The notes: generated by a model from the letters alone, not told the origin. DNA of 64,000 bases from Citrifermentans bremense (GCF_014218275.1 NZ_AP023213.1:806001-870000), one strand, 5' to 3'; positions 35,563 to 45,345 are shown, counted from the stretch's first letter. Numbers and translations are program-made.

Positions 35563-35617
35563 CCGGAACCCTGGAAGCCGACCTGCTTCTTCACGAGTCA
35601 GGATTTCAGGGTTCCGG
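35563..35617. repeat. Inverted repeat after the RNase gene, possible terminator
   Basis: Perfect 11-bp arms CCGGAACCCTG (35563-35573) and CAGGGTTCCGG (35607-35617), with a nested hairpin GAAGC / GCTTC just inside the left arm. TATTTC follows, a poor T tract, so termination is possible but not assured. I compared it with the fluoride-riboswitch pattern because crcB follows and did not find a match. Confidence 0.5.
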
Positions 35618-35741
35618 TATTTCGACGTCGCCGCTGAAACAGGTGCAGGGCAACTACCTTCAGCCCGAATCCTCCTCCGACATCTTCGGCGCGAGCCTCG
35701 GATGGAGCTTCCAAGACACTGAATCGGGAGAGGCTTCCCAG

Positions 35742-36116
35742 ATGGAGCAGTTGGTCTACATAGCGCTTTTAGGCGCCCTCGGCTGTCTGTGCCGCTACTT
35801 TCTGTCCGGATTCGTCTACCAGATTTTCGGCTCCTCCTTTCCCTATGGGACCCTTGCCGTCAACCTGATCGGGGCTTTCCTGATCGGGCTGGTGATGGAG
35901 TTTTCCGTCCGAAGCGCGGCCATTCCCCCCACCCTGCGCTTTGCCATCACCATAGGGTTTCTCGGGGGGCTCACCACCTTTTCTACCTTCAGTTTCGAGA
36001 CCTTCAGGCTTTTGGAGGACGGCGCGCTCCTGATCGCTTTCACCAACGTCCTGGTCAGCGTCGTCGCCTGCCTTACCTGCACCTGGATCGGGATCATGGT
36101 GGCGCGGGCGCTTTAG
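35742..36116 (+). CDS. crcB: Fluoride channel CrcB (Fluc)
   Basis: A 124-residue inner-membrane protein with four helices. Start set at ATG 35742 (MEQLVYIALLGALG) behind GGGAGAGG; a GTG 99 bp upstream would add a non-hydrophobic stretch. It has the family motifs GCLCRYF, FPYGTLAVNLIGAF and the GFLGGLTTFSTFSFE break in helix 3. Fluc dimers export fluoride and protect enolase and pyrophosphatase. It lies 61 bp before a DUF190 gene, its usual neighbour. Confidence 0.92.
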   Translation: MEQLVYIALLGALGCLCRYFLSGFVYQIFGSSFPYGTLAVNLIGAFLIGLVMEFSVRSAAIPPTLRFAITIGFLGGLTTFSTFSFETFRLLEDGALLIAFTNVLVSVVACLTCTWIGIMVARAL

Positions 36117-36177
36117 GCCGGCTGGCAGGAAACGGGACACGCTTTACCATCAAAGCTTTAAAAAAATAGGAGAGCGA

Positions 36178-36555
36178 ATGAACAGCAGGAACATGACCCT
36201 GGAAGAAGACAGAAACACGATGCTCGGCGAGCAAGTGCTGCTCAGGATCTTCATAGGCGAACGGGACAAATACAAGCACATCCCCCTTTACGAAGCCCTG
36301 GTCGAGCTGTTCCGCAAGGAAGGGTTCGCCGGCGCCACCGTGCTGCGGGGGATCGCCGGCTTCGGCGCCCACAGCATGTACCACACGGACCGGCTGCTGC
36401 GGCTTTCCACCGACCTCCCCATCGTGCTGGAAGTTGTGGACCAGAGGGAGCGGATCGAGGCGGTGCTTCCGACCGTGGAGGGGATGATGGACGGCGGCCT
36501 CATCACCATGGAAAAGGTGCTGGTGCTGCGCTACGCCAAGAAGCGCTCCAGCTAG
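36178..36555 (+). CDS. DUF190 family PII-like protein
   Basis: A 125-residue cytosolic protein with ATG 36178 behind TAGGAGAG. The DUF190 pattern is clear: LLRIFIGERDKY, PLYEALVELFRKEGFAGATVLRGIAGFG, SMYHTDRLLRLSTDLPIVLEVVD. DUF190 proteins have a ferredoxin-like, PII-like fold and are often encoded with CrcB, which suggests a role in fluoride response. There is no T-loop evidence to name a ligand. Confidence 0.88.
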   Translation: MNSRNMTLEEDRNTMLGEQVLLRIFIGERDKYKHIPLYEALVELFRKEGFAGATVLRGIAGFGAHSMYHTDRLLRLSTDLPIVLEVVDQRERIEAVLPTVEGMMDGGLITMEKVLVLRYAKKRSS

Positions 36556-36621
36556 CCCTTCGGCTTGAAACGAAATCTTCCTCTGCTACACTCTGTCCAT
36601 TCATGATAATGGGAGCTGAAG

Positions 36622-39312
36622 ATGGGGATATTGGACAACCTGAGCCCGCTTTGGATCGAGAACCAGTACGAGGTATGGAAGAAGGACCCGGAGCAGCTTT
36701 CCGAGGCATGGCGGGCCTTCTTCAACGGCTTTGAGCTGGGAGTGAACCAACCGCCCCAAGAGGCCGCCACTCTTGGGCCCGCGGAGGCTCTGAAGCACTC
36801 GGGGGTCCAGTCCCTCATCTACCGCTACCGCGACATTGGGCACCTGCTCGCCTGCACCGACCCGCTTTCCCCCTGCCAAATAGAACACCCGCTCCTCTCC
36901 CTGGACGCCTTCGGCCTGGAGCCGTCCGACCTCGATAAGACCTTCCACACCAAGCGTTTCATGAGGCAGAGCGCCACCCTGAAAGAGATCCTGCAGGTGC
37001 TGCGCAGCACCTATTGCGGCTCGGTCGGCGTCGAGTTCATGCACCTGCAAAACCCCGAGGAGCGGCAGTGGCTCATCGACCGGATGGAGCCCGTGGCCAA
37101 CCGGGGACGCTTCGATGCGGAAAAGCGGCTGAGGCTTTTGAAGAAGCTCAAGGAGGCTGCGCTTTTCGAGCGCGAGCTGCACAAGAAGTTCCCGGGTCAG
37201 ACCCGGTTCTCGCTGGAAGGGGGGGACGCCCTGATCCCGCTTCTGGATGCTGCGGTCGTCAAGGCCGCAGAGCTCGGGGTCACCGATGTGGTGTTCGGCA
37301 TGCCGCACCGAGGCCGCCTCAACGTGCTGGCGAACATCTTTGGCATGCCCTACGAAAACCTCTTCGCCGAGTTCGGCGACAACAGGGAATACGGCGTCGT
37401 CGGTGAGGGGGACGTTAAGTACCACAAGGGGTACTCCGTCGATCTCGCCTTGCCCGGCGAGCGCGCCATCCATCTGACCCTCACCTCGAACCCAAGCCAC
37501 CTGGAGGCCATCGACCCGGTGGTGCAGGGGAAGTGCCGCGCCCGCCAGGACCGGATGGAGGAGGGGGCGGAGGGGCGCGTGCTGCCGCTATTGATCCACG
37601 GGGACGCAGCTTTCGCGGGACAGGGAGTGGTGGCGGAGACGCTCAACCTCTCGCAGCTTGCCGGCTACCGCACCGGCGGAACGCTGCACGTGGTCCTCAA
37701 CAACCAGATCGGCTTCACCACCTCGGCCGCCGACGCCAGGTCCAGCCACTACGCAACCGACGTGGCCAAGATGGTGCGGGCGCCGGTGTTCCATGTCTAT
37801 GGCGACGATGCCGAGGCCGTGGTCCACATCGCCCAGCTTGCTTTGGAATATCGCGACCGCTACCGAAAGGACGTGGTGGTCGAGGTGATCTGCTACCGCA
37901 GGCACGGGCACAACGAGGGGGACGAGCCCTACTTCACCCAGCCGCTCATGTACGAGCAGATCAAGCTGCGCCCCCCGCTGCATTCGCTCTACGAGATGGA
38001 GCTTCTGGGGGAGGGATTCGCCGAGGAGGAGCTGAAGGAGGTCGAGAACGAGGTGGCGCAGCGCCTCTCCCAGGCAGGGGGGAAAAGCGCCGAACCGGTC
38101 GAGAGCGCATTTATGGCGCGCTGGAGCGGCATGAAGCCGGGGACGGAAAAAGTCCCGGTCTCCACCTCTGTTGCGGCGGCTTCGCTCTTGGAGCTCTCGG
38201 AAAAGCTCAGCCTCATTCCCGAGGGGTTCCAGCCGCATCCGAAGGTTGCGGGCATCCTGCAGAAGCGGCGCGAGGCCGTGCTGAAGGGGGGACCGCTTGA
38301 CTGGGGGAACGTGGAGAGCCTAGCTTTCGCCACACTTCTGGCGCAGGGGGTTCCGGTCCGCCTCTCCGGGCAGGATGTCAGGCGCGGCACCTTCAGCCAC
38401 CGGCACGCCGTCCTCTTCGACCAGCAAGACGGCAGCTCCTACCTGCCGCTTGCCGGAGTCGGCGCGCAAAGTGCGTTCTTCTGCGTCTACGACAGCATGC
38501 TGGCCGAATTCTCCGTCATGGGGTTCGAGTACGGTTACTCCATAGAAGCCCCGGAGGCGCTCACCATCTGGGAGGCGCAGTACGGCGACTTCGCCAACGG
38601 CGCACAGGTGATCATCGACCAGTTCATCGTGAGTGGCGAGGCGAAGTGGGGGCGCTCCAGCGGGCTCGTGCTGATGCTCCCGCACGGCTACGAGGGGCAG
38701 GGGGCTGAGCACTCCAGCGCCCGCATCGAGCGCTTCCTCGAACTGGCGGCGGCCGGCAACATCCAGGTCGTCTACCCAACCACCCCGGCACAGCTCTTCC
38801 ACGTGCTGCGTCGGCAGATGCTGCAGCCTTTCCGCAAGCCGCTGATCCTTTTCACCCCCAAGAGCCTTTTGCGCCACCCAGACTGCGTTTCCAAGCTGGA
38901 GGAACTTTCCTCCGGCGGCTTCAAGGAGGTGATCGCTGACCCCCCCGCGGCAGGAGAGGTGCAGGAGGTGCTTCTTTGCAGCGGGAAGATCTACTACGAC
39001 CTTCTGGGGCGGATCAGGAAGGACCAGGTGCAGGGGCGCGCGCTGGTGCGCATCGAGCAGCTCTACCCTTTGCCGATGGACCTGCTCCGGGAAGAGTTGC
39101 AGCGCTACCCCTCCGGCGTCCGTTACAGCTGGGTGCAGGAGGAGCCGCGCAACATGGGAGGGTGGCGATTCCTGCACGAGCCTCTTTGCGAGATACTCGG
39201 GGTGGTGCCCCGGTACGTCGGGCGTCCGGAAGCAGCGGCGCCGGCCTCCGGTTCCCACCGGCTGGACCGGGTGGAGCAGGAGCGCATCATAGAGGACGCG
39301 CTGCAGCGTTAG
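36622..39312 (+). CDS. sucA: 2-oxoglutarate dehydrogenase E1 component
   Basis: An 896-residue thiamine-diphosphate enzyme that decarboxylates 2-oxoglutarate and transfers the succinyl group to lipoyl-SucB. It has the N-terminal E2-binding helix (SPLWIENQYEVWKKDPEQL), the GMPHRGRLNVLANIFG and SNPSHLEAIDPVVQGK substrate segments, the TPP region starting at GDAAFAGQG and ending LNNQIGFTT, and the EAQYGDFANGAQVIIDQF pyrimidine domain segment. Length is normal. It is the first of sucA-sucB-lpd-lipB, 66 bp after DUF190. An oxidative KGDH complex means a full TCA cycle, in keeping with acetate oxidation. Confidence 0.95.
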   Translation: MGILDNLSPLWIENQYEVWKKDPEQLSEAWRAFFNGFELGVNQPPQEAATLGPAEALKHSGVQSLIYRYRDIGHLLACTDPLSPCQIEHPLLSLDAFGLEPSDLDKTFHTKRFMRQSATLKEILQVLRSTYCGSVGVEFMHLQNPEERQWLIDRMEPVANRGRFDAEKRLRLLKKLKEAALFERELHKKFPGQTRFSLEGGDALIPLLDAAVVKAAELGVTDVVFGMPHRGRLNVLANIFGMPYENLFAEFGDNREYGVVGEGDVKYHKGYSVDLALPGERAIHLTLTSNPSHLEAIDPVVQGKCRARQDRMEEGAEGRVLPLLIHGDAAFAGQGVVAETLNLSQLAGYRTGGTLHVVLNNQIGFTTSAADARSSHYATDVAKMVRAPVFHVYGDDAEAVVHIAQLALEYRDRYRKDVVVEVICYRRHGHNEGDEPYFTQPLMYEQIKLRPPLHSLYEMELLGEGFAEEELKEVENEVAQRLSQAGGKSAEPVESAFMARWSGMKPGTEKVPVSTSVAAASLLELSEKLSLIPEGFQPHPKVAGILQKRREAVLKGGPLDWGNVESLAFATLLAQGVPVRLSGQDVRRGTFSHRHAVLFDQQDGSSYLPLAGVGAQSAFFCVYDSMLAEFSVMGFEYGYSIEAPEALTIWEAQYGDFANGAQVIIDQFIVSGEAKWGRSSGLVLMLPHGYEGQGAEHSSARIERFLELAAAGNIQVVYPTTPAQLFHVLRRQMLQPFRKPLILFTPKSLLRHPDCVSKLEELSSGGFKEVIADPPAAGEVQEVLLCSGKIYYDLLGRIRKDQVQGRALVRIEQLYPLPMDLLREELQRYPSGVRYSWVQEEPRNMGGWRFLHEPLCEILGVVPRYVGRPEAAAPASGSHRLDRVEQERIIEDALQR

Positions 39313-39485
39313 CTGGCCGTCTTCGTTTTACAGGCTGCAGTTCCCATAGCATCTCCCCCCGCGGTATCGCATCGCAACGAATCAAGCTCCATGCTTTTGC
39401 TGCGCGGTTAATCAAGATAGGAAGAATCCGGTCCCGGTGAAGTTCAGACATGAACCTTACCTTGCAGCCGGTCCAGGAGTCGGAA

Positions 39486-40763
39486 ATGGAAATCAAGGTT
39501 CCCGCGGTGGGCGAGTCGGTATATGAGGCGGTGATCGCCAGGTGGCTCAAGAAGTCGGGCGACGTCGTGTCTAAGGACGAGCCGCTTTGCGAGATCGAAA
39601 CGGACAAGGTGACCCTGGAGGTGACCTCTGAGGCGGACGGCGTTTTGACCACCCTGGCGGCCGAGGGGGAGACGGTGAAGATCGGCGCGGTGATCGCCAC
39701 CATAGACGCCCGCGGCGCCGAGTCCGCACCCGCCGCAGGCGCTGCCGCTTCGGCGAAGTCCTCGCCTGCAGCCGCCCCTGCCGCCGAGGCCGCCCCGGCC
39801 AAGACGGCCCCAAAGGGTGCGCCACCTCCCATCTCGCCATCTGGGCGCAAGCTGGCGCGCGAGCTGGGCGTGGAGCCACAGGATGTGCAGGGATCCGGGC
39901 GTGGGGGGCGCGTGACCAGGGAGGACCTTCTGAAGGCAGAGGGGGCCGGGCCCGCTCCCGCCGGTGGCCAACCCTCCGTGCAGGCACAGCCTGCGCCGGC
40001 TGTGAAGTCCGAGCCGGCACCCGCTCCCCCGTCACGTCCCGCCCCGTCCCCTTCCCAAGAGGCGGAGCGCGTGGTCCGAAAGCCGATGACGCAGATCCGG
40101 AAGCGGATCGCGCAGCGGCTGGTCTCGGTGCGGCAGCAGACCGCCATGCTCACCACCTTCAACGAGGCGGACATGAGCCAGGTGATGCTGCTGCGCCAGA
40201 AGTACGGCGAACACTTCCTGAAGCGCCACGGCGTGAAGCTCGGGCTGATGTCCTTTTTCGTCCGCGCCTGCTGCGAGGCGCTGGCCCAGTTCCCTGACGT
40301 GAATGCGAGGATCGACGGCGACGACATCGTCTACCACAACTTCTGCGACATTGGGGTCGCCGTCGGTAGCGATAGGGGGCTCGTGGTGCCGGTCTTGAGG
40401 GGCGCGGAGAGCCTCACGCTCGCGGGGATCGAGCAGCGGATCGCGGAGTACGCCGAGAAGGTGCGCAAAAACCGCATCGCCATCGCCGACCTGGAGGGGG
40501 GGACCTTCACCATCTCCAACGGCGGCGTCTACGGTTCCATGCTTTCCACCCCGATCCTCAATCCGCCGCAAAGCGGGGTGTTGGGGATGCACGCGATCCA
40601 AAAGCGCGCCGTAGTGGTGGGGGACGAGATCGTCATCCGCCCCATGATGTACCTGGCGCTCTCCTACGATCACCGCATCGTGGACGGGCAGGGGGCAGTC
40701 GGGTTCCTGAAGCTGGTGAAGGAGTACATCGAGGAGCCGGAGGAGTTGCTGCTCGAAGGGTAG
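39486..40763 (+). CDS. sucB: 2-oxoglutarate dehydrogenase E2, dihydrolipoyllysine succinyltransferase
   Basis: Start set at ATG 39486, with CAGGAG at good distance; an in-frame ATG 36 bp upstream has only weak spacing. The 425-residue protein has a lipoyl domain (1-75; lipoyl lysine K41 in ETDKVTLEV), an Ala/Pro-rich linker, a peripheral-subunit-binding domain (about 118-155; ISPSGRKLARELG), a second linker and the catalytic domain ending with SYDHRIVDGQGAVGF, where H396 and D400 are the catalytic pair. It carries succinyl groups from E1 to CoA. Confidence 0.95.
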   Translation: MEIKVPAVGESVYEAVIARWLKKSGDVVSKDEPLCEIETDKVTLEVTSEADGVLTTLAAEGETVKIGAVIATIDARGAESAPAAGAAASAKSSPAAAPAAEAAPAKTAPKGAPPPISPSGRKLARELGVEPQDVQGSGRGGRVTREDLLKAEGAGPAPAGGQPSVQAQPAPAVKSEPAPAPPSRPAPSPSQEAERVVRKPMTQIRKRIAQRLVSVRQQTAMLTTFNEADMSQVMLLRQKYGEHFLKRHGVKLGLMSFFVRACCEALAQFPDVNARIDGDDIVYHNFCDIGVAVGSDRGLVVPVLRGAESLTLAGIEQRIAEYAEKVRKNRIAIADLEGGTFTISNGGVYGSMLSTPILNPPQSGVLGMHAIQKRAVVVGDEIVIRPMMYLALSYDHRIVDGQGAVGFLKLVKEYIEEPEELLLEG

Positions 40764-40814
40764 GACAACGCAACCCTCCTGCCGACGAGGCGGGGGGAGT
40801 AGCCGGGGGGAGAG

Positions 40815-42218
40815 ATGTCCGAAGAGATATTCGATCTGGTGGTGATTGGCGCGGGGCCCGGAGGCTACGTCGCCGCCATACGGGCAGCGCAGCTGGGGAT
40901 GACCGTGGCCGTGGTGGAGAAGCGGGGTACTCTCGGTGGGGTCTGCCTCAACGAGGGGTGCATTCCCAGCAAGGCGCTGCTCGACTCAAGCGAGCTCTTT
41001 CATCTGGCCGGGCACCGCTTCTCAGCGCACGGCATCGAGGTGGCGCCTCCGACCCTGAACCTCGGGCAGATGATGGCCAGAAAGGACGACGTGGTCAAGA
41101 AGCTCACCGACGGCATCGCCTTTTTGTTCAAGAAGAACAAGATCAAAAGCGTCAACGGCACAGCGAGGCTTGCCGGCAGCGACGCCGCAGGGGTGCACAA
41201 GATCGAGGTGCAGGGGGGGGAGGAAATCCGGGCCAAAAAAGTCCTCCTTGCCACCGGCAGCGACCCGGTGCAGCTTCCCTCCCTTCCCTTCGACTGGGAA
41301 TCCGTCGTGAGCGCCCGCGAGGCGCTCAGCTTCGACAAGGTCCCCGAGCACCTGCTCGTGGTCGGAGGCGGCTACATAGGGCTCGAGCTCGGATCGGTCT
41401 GGCTCAGGCTGGGCGCCCAGGTCACCGTGGTGGAGATGCTCCCGCGGCTCATCGCGGGGAGCGACGGCCAGGTGGCGGAGGCGCTTTTGCGCTCGCTCAA
41501 GAAGCAGGGGATGCGCTTTTTGCTGGGGGCGAAGGTGGCCGGCGTCGAGAAGCGCGAAGGATCACTGCTGGCGCGGGTGGAGGTCGAGGGAGGGGTGCAG
41601 GAGATCGGCTGCGACAAGGTCCTCGTCGCGGTGGGGCGCAGGCCGCTGACCGCGGGGCTCGGGCTGGAAGAGCTGGGTGTCGCCCTGGAAAACGGGCGCG
41701 TCAAGGTGGACGAGGATTACCTTACCAGCGTCCCCGGCGTCTACGCCATAGGGGACCTGATCTCGGGTCCGATGCTGGCACACAAGGCGATGGAGGAAGG
41801 GGCGGTCTGCGTCGAGAGGATGCGCGGGGAGCCGAGCCTTGTCGATTACGGCTGCGTCCCTGGCGTCTGCTACACCTGGCCTGAGGCGGCGTCGGTTGGC
41901 AAAACCGAGGACGCGCTCAAGGAGGAGGGGATTCCCTACAAAAGCGGCAAGTTCAACTTCATGGGCAACGGGCGCGCCAAGTGCATGGACGAGACCGAAG
42001 GGTTCGTCAAGGTGCTCTCCGACGTCGAAGGGACGCGTCTTCTCGGGGTGCACATCTTCGGCCCGCGCGCCTCAGACATGATAGCCGAAGCGGTGACGGT
42101 GATGAGCTTTGGCGGCAGCAGCGAGGACATCGCCCTCATCATGCACGCCCACCCGACCCTCTCCGAGGCGATGAAGGAGGCGGCCTTGGACGTGGACAAA
42201 AGGGCGATACACGGCTGA
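40815..42218 (+). CDS. lpdA: Dihydrolipoyl dehydrogenase (E3)
   Basis: A 467-residue flavoprotein that reoxidises the dihydrolipoyl arm of E2 with NAD. It shows FAD-binding GAGPGGYVAA, the redox disulfide C44/C49 (GGVCLNEGCIPSK), NAD-binding GGGYIGLELGSVW, YAIGDL and the C-terminal HAHPTLSEAMKEA with the His-Glu pair. The start ATG has GGGGGGAGAG upstream. It lies 51 bp after sucB, forming a complete E1-E2-E3 set. Confidence 0.94.
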   Translation: MSEEIFDLVVIGAGPGGYVAAIRAAQLGMTVAVVEKRGTLGGVCLNEGCIPSKALLDSSELFHLAGHRFSAHGIEVAPPTLNLGQMMARKDDVVKKLTDGIAFLFKKNKIKSVNGTARLAGSDAAGVHKIEVQGGEEIRAKKVLLATGSDPVQLPSLPFDWESVVSAREALSFDKVPEHLLVVGGGYIGLELGSVWLRLGAQVTVVEMLPRLIAGSDGQVAEALLRSLKKQGMRFLLGAKVAGVEKREGSLLARVEVEGGVQEIGCDKVLVAVGRRPLTAGLGLEELGVALENGRVKVDEDYLTSVPGVYAIGDLISGPMLAHKAMEEGAVCVERMRGEPSLVDYGCVPGVCYTWPEAASVGKTEDALKEEGIPYKSGKFNFMGNGRAKCMDETEGFVKVLSDVEGTRLLGVHIFGPRASDMIAEAVTVMSFGGSSEDIALIMHAHPTLSEAMKEAALDVDKRAIHG

Positions 42219-42240
42219 TCCCAGCTTTCGGTGATAGCGT

Positions 42241-42855
42241 ATGATCTGCAAAGACGTAGGCGTCATCGGCTATGCCGAGGCGCTCCGGATACAGGAACAA
42301 CTGGTGGTGGAGGTGCAACAGGGGGGCGAGGAGGCCCTCTTGCTGCTTGAGCACCTCCCCGTCTACACCATCGGCGCGGGGGGGAGCACGGAGAACGTTC
42401 TCGACCCGGAACTTGAGCCGGTCCGGGTGAACCGCGGCGGGGACGTCACCTACCACGGCCCGGGGCAGCTGGTATGCTATCCCATCCTCGACCTTTCACG
42501 GCGCGGGCGCGACCTGCATCGCTACCTTCGTTTCCTGGAGCTTTTCCTGGTCGAGATTTGCGCCGACCTCGGGGTTGCCTGCCATACCGTTCCCGGGCGC
42601 ACAGGCGTCTGGACCGGCAACGGTAAGCTGGCCTCGATAGGGGTAGGGGTGAGGCGCTGGGTCTCCATGCACGGCTTTGCGCTCAACGTCTCCCCGGACA
42701 CCGCGCCCTTTTCCCGGATCAACCCCTGCGGCATGCCCGACTGTCGCATCACCTCCCTGAGTCTTGAGCTCGGGGAGGAGCTTTTCGTCGACGACCTGAA
42801 AGAAACGGTCGCCGAGCGCTTCCAACCGCTTCTGCACCAGCACCTGCCACGATAG
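42241..42855 (+). CDS. lipB: Octanoyl-[acyl carrier protein]:protein transferase LipB
   Basis: A 204-residue enzyme that moves octanoyl groups from ACP to lipoyl domains, the first step of lipoylation. Motifs: RGGDVTYHGPGQLVCYPI, GKLASIGVGVRRWVSMHGFALNV with the conserved lysine, and the PCGM loop with the likely catalytic cysteine (INPCGMPDC). Its place right behind lpdA lets the cell lipoylate SucB made from the same transcript. No lipA is visible here. Confidence 0.93.
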   Translation: MICKDVGVIGYAEALRIQEQLVVEVQQGGEEALLLLEHLPVYTIGAGGSTENVLDPELEPVRVNRGGDVTYHGPGQLVCYPILDLSRRGRDLHRYLRFLELFLVEICADLGVACHTVPGRTGVWTGNGKLASIGVGVRRWVSMHGFALNVSPDTAPFSRINPCGMPDCRITSLSLELGEELFVDDLKETVAERFQPLLHQHLPR

Positions 42856-42885
42856 CCCAACAAAACGTGGGCAAGGAGGCTCCCC

Positions 42886-45345
42886 ATGTCCGAAACCGAC
42901 TGCCGGGTACCTGTAGAGAAGCTTCGCTGGGTGTGCGACCCCGCCCTGTTCAATTTTAAGACCACCGAAGAGATCGCCGGCCTGCAGGGGAACATCGCGC
43001 AGAACAGGGCCACCGCCGCCATAGACTTCGGCCTCGGCATGCCCAACAACGGGTTCAACATCTACCTGGCGGGGGATACCGGAACCGGAAGAACCTCGAC
43101 GATCCGGCAGATGCTGCAGAAGTACGTGAAAGGCACCTCCCCCCCAAGCGACTGGTGCTACGTCCACAACTTCGACGCCCCCGACGCCCCCCTGGCGCTC
43201 GCGCTCCCCGCAGGGATGGGTAAGGAGCTTGCCGCCGACATGCGGGAGCTGTTGGATTACATGCGCTCCGACATCCCTACCGCCCTGGAGAGCAAGGAGT
43301 ACGAGACCAACCGGGTCACCCTGATCGAGCAGTTCCAGGAGAAAAACGGTGAGATCTTCTCCGAGCTGGAAAAGGAGGCGACTGATAGGGGATTCGCGCT
43401 GCAGCGCACCGTCTCCGGCCTAGTCATCGTCCCCCAGAAGGAGGGGCGCAACTTCACCCAGGAGGAATACGAGGCGCTGGAGAAGGGCGAGCGGGAGCAG
43501 CTCGACTCCGTCGGCCGGGAACTCACCGAGAGGCTCAACGACTGCCTGCGCCAGGTGCGCGAGAACGAGAAGTTGCTGCGCGACGCCCTCTCGCAGCTGG
43601 ACCGCGAGTTGGGACTTTCCGCCGTGGGGCACCACCTCGACCCCCTGAAGGAAAAGTACGTCGGCTTCCAGAAGGTCCAGAAATACCTGGACGACGTTCA
43701 GGAAGACCTCCTCTTGAACCTGGAGGACTTCAAGCCGCAGGTGGCGCCTCCCCAGATCCCGGGGCTGAAGCTGCCCAAGCAGGAGCCGACCTTCGAACGC
43801 TACGAGGTGAACGTCCTGGTGGAGAACAACCCGGACAACGGCGCACCCATGGTGTTCGAGTCCAACCCGACCTACACCAACCTTTTCGGACGGATCGAGA
43901 ACATCATGCAGATGGGGGGGGTGGCCAGCACCAACTTCACGCTGATCAAGCCGGGCGCCCTGCACCGCGCCAACGGCGGCTACCTCATCGTGGACGCCCG
44001 CGAGGTGCTGATCAACCCCTTCGCCTGGGAGTCCTTGAAGCGCTGCATCAGGAACATGGAGATCAAGATCGAGGACGTCCTTGAGCAGTACCGCTTCATG
44101 ACGGTGGTCTCGCTCAAGCCCGAGCCGATACCGCTGAACGCGAAGATCATCATGATCGGGTCGCTTTGGATCTACTACCTCCTCTTCTACATGGAGCCGG
44201 ACTACCGGAAGTTCTTCAAGGTGAAGGCCGACTTCGACAACCAGATCCACCGGACCCCCGAGGTGATGCAGGACTACGCCCTGTTCGTCGCGGCCCACTG
44301 CTGCAAGGAGGGGCTCCTTCCCTTCGACACCACGGGCGTCGCGGCCCTTCTGGAGTACGCCTCGCTCCTGGTGGAGGACCAGGAGCGGCTTTCCTCACAG
44401 TTCACCGAGCTCTCCGACCTGATCCGGGAGGCGAGCTACTGGGCCCAGCGCGAGGGGGCCGAGGTGGTGGACCGCGGCTGGGTGAAGCGGGCGGTGCACG
44501 AGAAGACCTTCCGCTCCAACCGGATCGAGGAGCGGATCCAGGAATACCTGGCGAAGGGGGTGATCCTGTGCGACACCAAGGGGAGTGTCGTCGGGCAGAT
44601 CAACGGCCTCTCCGTCATGACCCTCGGCGATTACACCTTCGGCCGCCCCTCCCGTCTCACCATACGGGTCTCGCAGGGTCGGGCCGGCATGGTCAACATC
44701 GAGCGCGAGGTGAAGCTTTCCGGCCCGATCCACGACAAGGGGGTGCTGATCCTGACCGGCTACCTGGCCGGAAAGTTCGCCCAGGACCAGCCGCTCTCCT
44801 TCTCCGCGCACATCTGCTTCGAGCAGTCCTATGAAGGGGTCGAAGGGGACAGCGCCTCCAGCGCCGAACTCTACGGCCTGCTCTCCGCGCTCTCCGGGCT
44901 TCCCATCCGGCAAGGGATAGCGGTGACCGGGAGCGTGAACCAACTCGGCCAGATCCAGCCCATCGGCGGCGTCAACTACAAGATCGAAGGGTTCTACAAC
45001 GTCTGCAAGGCCAAGGGGTTGACCGGCGAACAGGGGGTCCTCATTCCCAAGATCAACGAGCACAACCTGATGCTGAACGACGAGGTGGTGCAGGCGGTCC
45101 AGGACGGTATGTTCCACATCTGGAGCGTCCAGGAGGTGGACCAGGGGATCGAGATACTGACCGGAGTCGCGGCGGGGAAGATGGCCGAGGATGGGAGCTA
45201 CCCCGAGGGGAGCGTCAACTTCCTGGTGCAAAAGAGGCTGAAGCAGATGTTCGAGAACATGCGGCGGCTGGCGCAGCAGGACAAGGATCCGGCGAAGGAG
45301 GAGGGGGCTCTCCCGCTCCCTGGGACCGGCCCCTTGAAGGAATGA
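42886..45345 (+). CDS. Lon-family AAA+ protease, AAA_32/LonB-like type
   Basis: An 819-residue soluble protein. The N-terminal part has an unusual P-loop (GDTGTGRTS, with Arg where Lys is normal) and a helical coil (about 110-250). The middle has the AAA-type segment GGYLIVDAREVLINP-FAWESLKR and KIIMIGS. The C-terminal S16 domain has the catalytic serine in GDSASSAELYGLLSAL and lysine in GGVNYKIEG. It lacks the LON substrate domain of the other Lon at 19841. Proteins of this type are found in many anaerobes and proteobacteria; substrates are unknown. It starts 30 bp after lipB and is followed by a terminator. Confidence 0.88.
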   Translation: MSETDCRVPVEKLRWVCDPALFNFKTTEEIAGLQGNIAQNRATAAIDFGLGMPNNGFNIYLAGDTGTGRTSTIRQMLQKYVKGTSPPSDWCYVHNFDAPDAPLALALPAGMGKELAADMRELLDYMRSDIPTALESKEYETNRVTLIEQFQEKNGEIFSELEKEATDRGFALQRTVSGLVIVPQKEGRNFTQEEYEALEKGEREQLDSVGRELTERLNDCLRQVRENEKLLRDALSQLDRELGLSAVGHHLDPLKEKYVGFQKVQKYLDDVQEDLLLNLEDFKPQVAPPQIPGLKLPKQEPTFERYEVNVLVENNPDNGAPMVFESNPTYTNLFGRIENIMQMGGVASTNFTLIKPGALHRANGGYLIVDAREVLINPFAWESLKRCIRNMEIKIEDVLEQYRFMTVVSLKPEPIPLNAKIIMIGSLWIYYLLFYMEPDYRKFFKVKADFDNQIHRTPEVMQDYALFVAAHCCKEGLLPFDTTGVAALLEYASLLVEDQERLSSQFTELSDLIREASYWAQREGAEVVDRGWVKRAVHEKTFRSNRIEERIQEYLAKGVILCDTKGSVVGQINGLSVMTLGDYTFGRPSRLTIRVSQGRAGMVNIEREVKLSGPIHDKGVLILTGYLAGKFAQDQPLSFSAHICFEQSYEGVEGDSASSAELYGLLSALSGLPIRQGIAVTGSVNQLGQIQPIGGVNYKIEGFYNVCKAKGLTGEQGVLIPKINEHNLMLNDEVVQAVQDGMFHIWSVQEVDQGIEILTGVAAGKMAEDGSYPEGSVNFLVQKRLKQMFENMRRLAQQDKDPAKEEGALPLPGTGPLKE

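Noticed and set aside
35544-35741. A fluoride riboswitch before crcB
   Set aside because: I looked for the conserved crcB-motif core and did not find it; only a simple inverted repeat is present.
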